From: an uncultured Veillonella sp. | Lineage (GTDB): Bacteria; Bacillota; Negativicutes; Veillonellales; Veillonellaceae | NCBI GenBank assembly: GCA_934202095.1 | Contig: CAKPXN010000022.1 | Span: 1 to 28,124, forward strand | Direction of reading: 5' to 3' | DNA length: 28,124 nucleotides | Shown: positions 23,749-28,124 of the stretch, in pieces | Layout of the letters: the number at the start of each line of letters is the position of its first letter | How positions within the stretch are numbered: position 1 is the first letter of the stretch | Notes under the pieces: generated by a model | Seen by the model: the letters and a program-made list of their open reading frames with translations, nothing else | Databases searched by the model: none | What the model was told of the DNA's origin: nothing | Translations under genes and position numbers: made by a program

Positions 23749-23777
23749 TTGCAGAACATATATAATTCAAGTATAAT
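23749..23777 (+). promoter_or_regulatory. Candidate promoter of sigH
   Basis: TTGCAG (23749-23754, 3 of 6), a 17-base spacer and consensus TATAAT (23772-23777). A second TATAAT occurs at 23761-23766. A bulged hairpin, ACATATATTG with CAATATGT (23779-23805), would sit at the 5' end of this transcript. Confidence 0.5.
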
Positions 23778-23822
23778 AACATATATTGGTATTTCTACAA
23801 TATGTGATTGTATGGAGGACCT

Positions 23823-24491
23823 ATGAACAATTTTCATATGCAAAAGTCCGATTACAATTTCAAAGAAATGACTGATGAGCAAGTTGTGGTCATAGCTCAA
23901 GAAGAGCAAAATGAGTTTGCAATCGACTATATAGTCAATAAATATAAAAATTTTGTGCGTGCTAAGGCGCGTACCTATTTTCTTGTAGGTGCCGATCGAG
24001 ATGATATCATTCAAGAAGGCATGATTGGTTTGTATAAAGCCACTCGTGATTTTAGACATGATAAGTTAGCCTCGTTTCGGGCCTTTGCGGAACTATGTAT
24101 TACACGGCAAATTATTACGGCCATAAAATCTGCGACGCGTCAAAAGCACGCACCACTTAATTCTTATATTTCTTTAAATAAGCCTGTGTATACAGAAGAG
24201 TCTGAGCGGACCTTGTTAGAAATGCTTTCATCAGCACGAAATACAAACCCAGAGGACTTAATCATTAGCCAAGAGGAGCTAGATGATATAGAAAAAAACA
24301 TAGGACATATTTTAAGTGATTTAGAGTGGCAAGTGTTAGAAGGCTATTTAGATGGTAAATCATATCAAGAGATGGCTAAAGGTACTAATCGAAGCATCAA
24401 GTCGATTGATAATGCTTTACAAAGGGTTAAACGTAAATTAGAGAAGTTTTTGGAACATCGCGTATTAGATGCTCCTACACAGGAAGGATGA
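23823..24491 (+). CDS. sigH: RNA polymerase sigma factor SigH (sigma-30 type)
   Basis: 222 residues; a small sigma-70-family factor. Region 2 runs about 25-110: NEFAIDYIVNKYKNFVRAKA, then DRDDIIQEGMIGLYKATRDF (core binding) and LASFRAFAELCITRQIITAI (-10 recognition). Region 4 is a C-terminal helix-turn-helix (DGKSYQEMAKGTNRSIKSID). It aligns with SigH of Bacillus, which serves stationary phase, competence and early sporulation. GGAGG lies only 4 bases from ATG 23823, a short spacing; the next ATG at 23838 has no better site. Position after yacP is the conserved sigH locus. The first 4 bases of the ATGA at its end overlap an alternative secG start. Confidence 0.92.
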   Translation: MNNFHMQKSDYNFKEMTDEQVVVIAQEEQNEFAIDYIVNKYKNFVRAKARTYFLVGADRDDIIQEGMIGLYKATRDFRHDKLASFRAFAELCITRQIITAIKSATRQKHAPLNSYISLNKPVYTEESERTLLEMLSSARNTNPEDLIISQEELDDIEKNIGHILSDLEWQVLEGYLDGKSYQEMAKGTNRSIKSIDNALQRVKRKLEKFLEHRVLDAPTQEG

Positions 24492-24496
24492 CTATT

Positions 24497-24733
24497 GTGA
24501 CAAATTTTTTGATGGTTTTAGAAATCATTGTGTCCATTTTATTGATTGTTGTTGTAATTGCTCAAACTAGTAAGAGTTCTGGTATGGGCGGTGCCGTTTC
24601 TGGTGCAGCAGATTCTACATTCGGTGGTAAAGAACGTGGTTTAGATGGGTTCTTATCTCGTTGTACAGTCATTTTAGGTGTTATCTTTGCTGTGTTGAGC
24701 TTAGTGCTAGGGGCAATGATTAACCAATTCTAA
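24497..24733 (+). CDS. secG: Preprotein translocase subunit SecG
   Basis: 78 residues with two membrane helices (about 3-22 and 52-74) joined by a glycine-rich cytoplasmic loop SSGMGGAVSGAADSTFGGKE, the standard SecG layout. SecG assists the SecYEG protein-export channel. GTG 24497 is chosen because AGGAAGG (24481-24487) lies 9 bases before it. An in-frame ATG at 24488 touches that binding site and would leave no spacing. The gene is followed at once by a terminator. Confidence 0.93.
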   Translation: MTNFLMVLEIIVSILLIVVVIAQTSKSSGMGGAVSGAADSTFGGKERGLDGFLSRCTVILGVIFAVLSLVLGAMINQF

Positions 24734-24737
24734 TTTG

Positions 24738-24767
24738 AAAGCCTGCCTAGCAGGCTTTTCTTTTTTT
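24738..24767 (+). terminator. Intrinsic terminator of secG
   Basis: A perfect 9-bp stem (24738-24746 with 24750-24758), loop CTA, then a T-rich tail TTTTC plus seven T (24756-24767). Confidence 0.93.
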
Positions 24768-24794
24768 CAGCATAAATATAAAGGAGGTGTTTAT

Positions 24795-27134
24795 ATGAAA
24801 GAAAAAGTGTTAGTGTTTTATAAATCTATTTATCCCCATACATATCATATAGATGATGCTGCTATGGATTGTCATATTAAAGGCGGACGTGAATTGGATG
24901 CCTTTATGGATGCCGCAAAGGAACTTTTAAAGGAAGGGCACTTAAGTTTTATTCGACGCGATGTGTATGCTTATAATAATGATACTGAGTTTATTGAGGG
25001 TATCTACAAAGGCTATAGAAAGTCATTTGGATTTGTCATCACCGCGCCTGATGAAGAAGATGTGTATATAGCAGAACAAAATAAGGGTACTGCTATGCAC
25101 AATGATAAGGTTCGTGTACGTATTATCACATCCCGAGATTCACGCCATAAACGAGAAGGCGTTATAACCGAAGTGTTAGAACGTGCTAATGAAACTGTTG
25201 TAGGCACATATGACAGACAACAATCCTTTGGATTTGTTATCCCTGATGATGAGCGGTTGGGTACCGATATTTATGTCGATTTACATAATACCCTAGATGC
25301 TCGCAGTGGCGCTAAGGTTCTCGTAAAAATCATCAAATGGCCAGAGGGCGATAAGAAACCAGAAGGTGTTATTACAGAAGTATTGGGCTACAAAGGGGAT
25401 GTAGGCCTTGATATTAACTGTATTATGGCTAATTATGACTTGCCATTTTCCTTTCCAGAGGATGTTGTGAAAGCTAGTCAACATATCAACATGGCCATTG
25501 TAGATGATCCGATGCGTTGGGACTTACGCAACGTACCAATGGTTACCATTGACGGGGAAGATGCAAAGGACCTAGATGATGCAGTTAGTGGTCGTAAACT
25601 CGATAATGGTAATTATGAACTAGGTGTACATATTGCTGACGTAAGCCACTATGTAGTGTCGCAAAAGGCTATCGATAGAGAGGCCTATAAACGCGGTACA
25701 TCTGTCTATTTGGTAGACCGAGTTATCCCCATGTTACCAGAGATACTATCCAATGGTATCTGTAGCTTAAATGCTGGTGAAGATCGGTATGCCATGACCT
25801 GTATGATGGAAATTGATACACATGGTAAGGTAGTGAACTATCGGATTCAACCATCTATTATCCATGTCAATCGCCGTTGCAGTTATAAAGAGATTTATAA
25901 AGCATTAACCGAAGATATTATTCCTGATGACTTGGCACCTCTTATGCCGATGATTCACAATTTATCCGACATCGCAAAAACTTTAAATGATATGCGTCGT
26001 CGGCGGGGTGCACTGGATTTTGATTTCCCTGAATATAAGGTGCTGTTAGATTCAGAAGGCACACCATTGCGCATCGTACGTCGCGACCGGACATTAGCGG
26101 AACGGCTCATTGAAGAATGTATGCTTATAGCTAATGAAACGGTAGCTACTCATCTAAAGAATACAAACCGTACTAGCGTATATCGTATCCATGAAACACC
26201 TAGCGAAGAAAAGATGAGTATGTATCAAAAGGTACTCAATTACTTAGGGCAAGATATTCGCTTACATCTTGATGAATTGGAACCACGCGTGTTCCAGCAT
26301 ATTTTAGATGCTGTTAAGGGAACCGATGTTGAACAAGTGGCTCAAATTATGACATTGCGTTCTATGCAACAGGCTAAATATAGCATCGAAAATGTTGGTC
26401 ATTTTGGGTTGGCATCGAAATGCTATACGCATTTTACATCGCCTATTAGACGGTATCCAGATCTCATGGTACATCGCTTATTAAAAGCTGATCTTGGATG
26501 GCCTGATGGATATGCAAACCGCGATACTAAAACAGAGTTCCTAGAACGTGCAGCTGTGCATTCTTCAGAACGTGAACAAGTGGCTGTAGCTGCTGAGCGC
26601 GACACAGTCGATTTAAAGAAAACCCAATATATGGTTCCGTTTATTGGCGAAGTCTTTGAGGGTAAAATATCTAGCATCACATCCTTTGGTATGTTTGTAG
26701 AGTTAGATAATGGTATCGATGGTCTTGTTCATATGAATATGATGACCGATGATTACTATTTTTACGATGAAGAACATTTCCTATTAGTTGGCAAGCGCAC
26801 AGGTCAAATCTATCATTTAGGTGATACAGTAACAGTGACATTGGTGAAAGCTGATGTAGAAAAACGTCAAATCGATTTCGTTCTTGGCGAAGTGGATAAT
26901 CTTATGAGAATTCAAGAAATGATGAAGAATTCCGAAGGTTATGTAGGGGCAAGAGAAAAGAAAACATTTGGTCGTTCTGGTATCTCTAAACAATCAAAAC
27001 GAAAAGGCAAGGGACATAGTAAGTCTTCTAAACGGAGAGATTGGTATGTTGGCACATCTAGTGCTCCAAAGAATAAAAAGGGACGTAAAGACCATAAAGG
27101 GTCTAAGAAAAAAGTAAAAAAACGTAAACGATAA
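24795..27134 (+). CDS. rnr: Ribonuclease R
   Basis: A 779-residue 3'-to-5' exoribonuclease that digests structured RNA and joins trans-translation decay. Order: an N-terminal winged-helix-like segment, two cold-shock-type domains (KSFGFVITAPDEEDVYI and QSFGFVIPDDERLGTDIYVD), the RNB catalytic domain with IDGEDAKDLDDAVSG (metal-binding D253, D259, D261, D262), an S1 domain from about 618 (GEVFEGKISSITSFGMFVEL), and a long Lys/Arg-rich tail from about 720. The start is ATG 24795 behind a perfect AAGGAGGTG (24781-24789). An upstream in-frame ATG at 24735 would run through the secG terminator and is rejected. No clear promoter was found in the short gap after that terminator. Confidence 0.97.
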   Translation: MKEKVLVFYKSIYPHTYHIDDAAMDCHIKGGRELDAFMDAAKELLKEGHLSFIRRDVYAYNNDTEFIEGIYKGYRKSFGFVITAPDEEDVYIAEQNKGTAMHNDKVRVRIITSRDSRHKREGVITEVLERANETVVGTYDRQQSFGFVIPDDERLGTDIYVDLHNTLDARSGAKVLVKIIKWPEGDKKPEGVITEVLGYKGDVGLDINCIMANYDLPFSFPEDVVKASQHINMAIVDDPMRWDLRNVPMVTIDGEDAKDLDDAVSGRKLDNGNYELGVHIADVSHYVVSQKAIDREAYKRGTSVYLVDRVIPMLPEILSNGICSLNAGEDRYAMTCMMEIDTHGKVVNYRIQPSIIHVNRRCSYKEIYKALTEDIIPDDLAPLMPMIHNLSDIAKTLNDMRRRRGALDFDFPEYKVLLDSEGTPLRIVRRDRTLAERLIEECMLIANETVATHLKNTNRTSVYRIHETPSEEKMSMYQKVLNYLGQDIRLHLDELEPRVFQHILDAVKGTDVEQVAQIMTLRSMQQAKYSIENVGHFGLASKCYTHFTSPIRRYPDLMVHRLLKADLGWPDGYANRDTKTEFLERAAVHSSEREQVAVAAERDTVDLKKTQYMVPFIGEVFEGKISSITSFGMFVELDNGIDGLVHMNMMTDDYYFYDEEHFLLVGKRTGQIYHLGDTVTVTLVKADVEKRQIDFVLGEVDNLMRIQEMMKNSEGYVGAREKKTFGRSGISKQSKRKGKGHSKSSKRRDWYVGTSSAPKNKKGRKDHKGSKKKVKKRKR

Positions 27135-27164
27135 TGAAATATTAATACCTATTGTGAGGTGACT

Positions 27165-27635
27165 ATGGCAAAAAAAGATGCACCATCATTAATTGCAGAT
27201 AACCGTAAGGCGCGTCATGATTTTAATATTCATGAAACCTATGAAGCGGGCATCGCATTGACGGGAACAGAGATTAAATCAATTCGTCAAGGTAAATTAA
27301 ATCTTAAGGATAGCTTTATCCGTATAGATAAGGGAGAAATGCTTCTATATGGTGTTCATATTAGTCCTTATGAACAAGGTAATCGCTTTAATCATGAGCC
27401 TGAGCGAACACGCAAACTATTGATGCATAAATCGGAAATAAAAAAATTATTCCAACAAGTGAAAGAAAAGGGATTCTCCTTAATTCCGTTAAACTTTCAT
27501 TTTAGTCGTGGCTATGTGAAGGTAACGGTTGGTCTTGTAACAGGCAAAAAATTGTACGATAAACGCCAAGATATGGCAGAACGCGATGCAAAACGAGACA
27601 TTGCTAAGCGTTTGAAAGAACAACAAAAATACTGA
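27165..27635 (+). CDS. smpB: SsrA-binding protein SmpB
   Basis: 156 residues; carries tmRNA (ssrA) into stalled ribosomes. Visible: NRKARHDFNIHETYEAGIAL followed by LTGTEIKSIRQGKLNLKDSF, HISPYEQGNRFNHEPERTRK, and the C-terminal basic tail with KKLYDKRQDMAERDAKRDIA that enters the decoding region. GAGG (27156-27159 region) precedes ATG 27165; an in-frame GTG at 27159 overlaps that site. The rnr-smpB order is the common one, with ssrA often nearby; no tmRNA is seen up to the window end. Confidence 0.96.
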   Translation: MAKKDAPSLIADNRKARHDFNIHETYEAGIALTGTEIKSIRQGKLNLKDSFIRIDKGEMLLYGVHISPYEQGNRFNHEPERTRKLLMHKSEIKKLFQQVKEKGFSLIPLNFHFSRGYVKVTVGLVTGKKLYDKRQDMAERDAKRDIAKRLKEQQKY

Positions 27636-27656
27636 TATATAATGGGAGGATGTTTA

Positions 27657-28037
27657 GTGGAAGTTAATCAATACTTTTATAGTTTGGCAAAAATATCAGC
27701 TCAAAAAGCAGCTGAAAACGGAGTGCATGTAGATCCTAAATTTATATATACTCAATGGTACATTGAAACAGGTGGGTTTACATCTCAATTACAAGCAACA
27801 CATCATAATCTAGGTGGTGTTACAGCATCAGATGGCAGTTGGAGACATTTTACAGATTTTATTGATTTTGCAAACTATTTTGGCAATTATTTGACATACT
27901 ATAGAGAAGATGGCATGACAAATGCTACATCTTTGTATGCGTATATCAATGCCTTGTATAATGGCGGATACTTTACAGCAGATTTTAATTCCTATTATGG
28001 ATCTGTACTTCAAGTGTTTAATACAATCAATTTCTAA
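27657..28037 (+). CDS. Small glucosaminidase-domain protein without signal peptide
   Basis: 126 residues. It resembles the catalytic part of the LytG/FlgJ-type glucosaminidase family (peptidoglycan hydrolases): FIYTQWYIETGGFTSQL with a candidate catalytic glutamate, HHNLGGVTASDGSWRHFTDF, then the tyrosine-rich second half (FANYFGNYLTYY, YINALYNGGYFTADFNSYYG). No signal peptide, membrane anchor or wall-binding repeat is visible, and the domain fills the whole protein. The start is GTG 27657, with GGGAGG (27644-27649) upstream; an in-frame ATG at 27642 lies before that site. Family assignment is by motif memory and moderate. A phage-derived lysis or tail enzyme, or an enzyme exported by another route, are alternatives. 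Confidence 0.68.
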   Translation: MEVNQYFYSLAKISAQKAAENGVHVDPKFIYTQWYIETGGFTSQLQATHHNLGGVTASDGSWRHFTDFIDFANYFGNYLTYYREDGMTNATSLYAYINALYNGGYFTADFNSYYGSVLQVFNTINF

Positions 28038-28045
28038 ATATGGTT

Positions 28046-28095
28046 AAGGGCTGTAACAGAATGCGGTTTTACCGCATTCTAGTTGCAGTCCCTTT
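28046..28095 (+). terminator. Long imperfect hairpin, probable terminator
   Basis: The inner stem AGAATGCGGT/ACCGCATTCT (28058-28067 with 28071-28080) is perfect. It continues outward through CTGTAAC/GTTGCAG (28051-28057 with 28082-28088) and AAGGG/CCCTT, with two single-base bulges. The tail is only TTTAAAAT. Nothing further can be assigned in the last 29 bases. Confidence 0.65.
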
Positions 28096-28124
28096 AAAAT
28101 ATAAGAAACACCAAGAAAATTAGG

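Noticed and set aside
23493..24059. A 188-codon open frame on the minus strand across yacP and sigH
   Set aside because: It overlaps two conserved genes and the promoter region between them, with no domain and a composition typical of antisense frames.
24735..24794. N-terminal extension of RNase R
   Set aside because: It reads through the secG terminator, while a perfect AAGGAGGTG precedes ATG 24795.
28038..28124. Start of tmRNA (ssrA) at the window end
   Set aside because: The hairpin at 28046-28095 does not resemble the tmRNA 5' acceptor region, and too little sequence follows to judge.

Overview
This window looks like an ordinary chromosomal stretch from a low-GC Negativicute. Veillonella is my best guess, inferred from gene content, base composition and protein style; no marker gene proves it. 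Almost every gene lies on the + strand. No insertion sequence, CRISPR array, tRNA or rRNA was seen.

Layout. (1) 1-2146: the 3' end of groEL and its terminator, then a DoxX-family membrane protein behind a consensus sigma-A promoter, then a LysA-like PLP decarboxylase. (2) 2147-8001: a regulatory leader and the complete SUF Fe-S assembly operon sufC-sufB-sufD-sufS-sufU, with a HAD phosphatase two bases behind it. (3) 8108-8614: the only minus-strand gene. It encodes an S-adenosylmethionine decarboxylase-like protein that has lost its pyruvoyl serine and carries a long polybasic tail. (4) 8615-13583: the class III heat-shock operon ctsR-mcsA-mcsB-clpC, behind a perfect promoter packed with CtsR-type heptads. 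(5) 13739-24733: radA, yacL, a fused ispDF, gltX, a BASS transporter, a cysteine T-box leader, cysS, mrnC, rlmB, yacP/rae1, sigH and secG. (6) 24795-28124: rnr (RNase R), smpB, and a small glucosaminidase-domain protein with no signal peptide.

How the genes work together. The suf block supplies Fe-S clusters: SufS/SufU mobilise sulfur and SufBCD is the scaffold. CtsR, McsA, McsB and ClpC form the arginine-phosphorylation proteolysis module, and McsB carries an RDNYRA motif fitting phospho-arginine allostery. The radA-to-sigH part keeps the backbone of the Bacillus ctsR-to-sigH neighbourhood. It lacks disA between radA and yacL, and a BASS transporter sits where cysE would lie between gltX and cysS. 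The secG-rnr-smpB part is the usual RNA decay and trans-translation neighbourhood; ssrA may lie just beyond the window.

The points most worth a second look are the dead SpeD-like protein with a basic tail, the unusual spacing of the CtsR heptads, the suf leader with a promoter, terminator and second -10 plus palindrome, the divergent LysA active-site motifs, and the signal-less glucosaminidase behind smpB.
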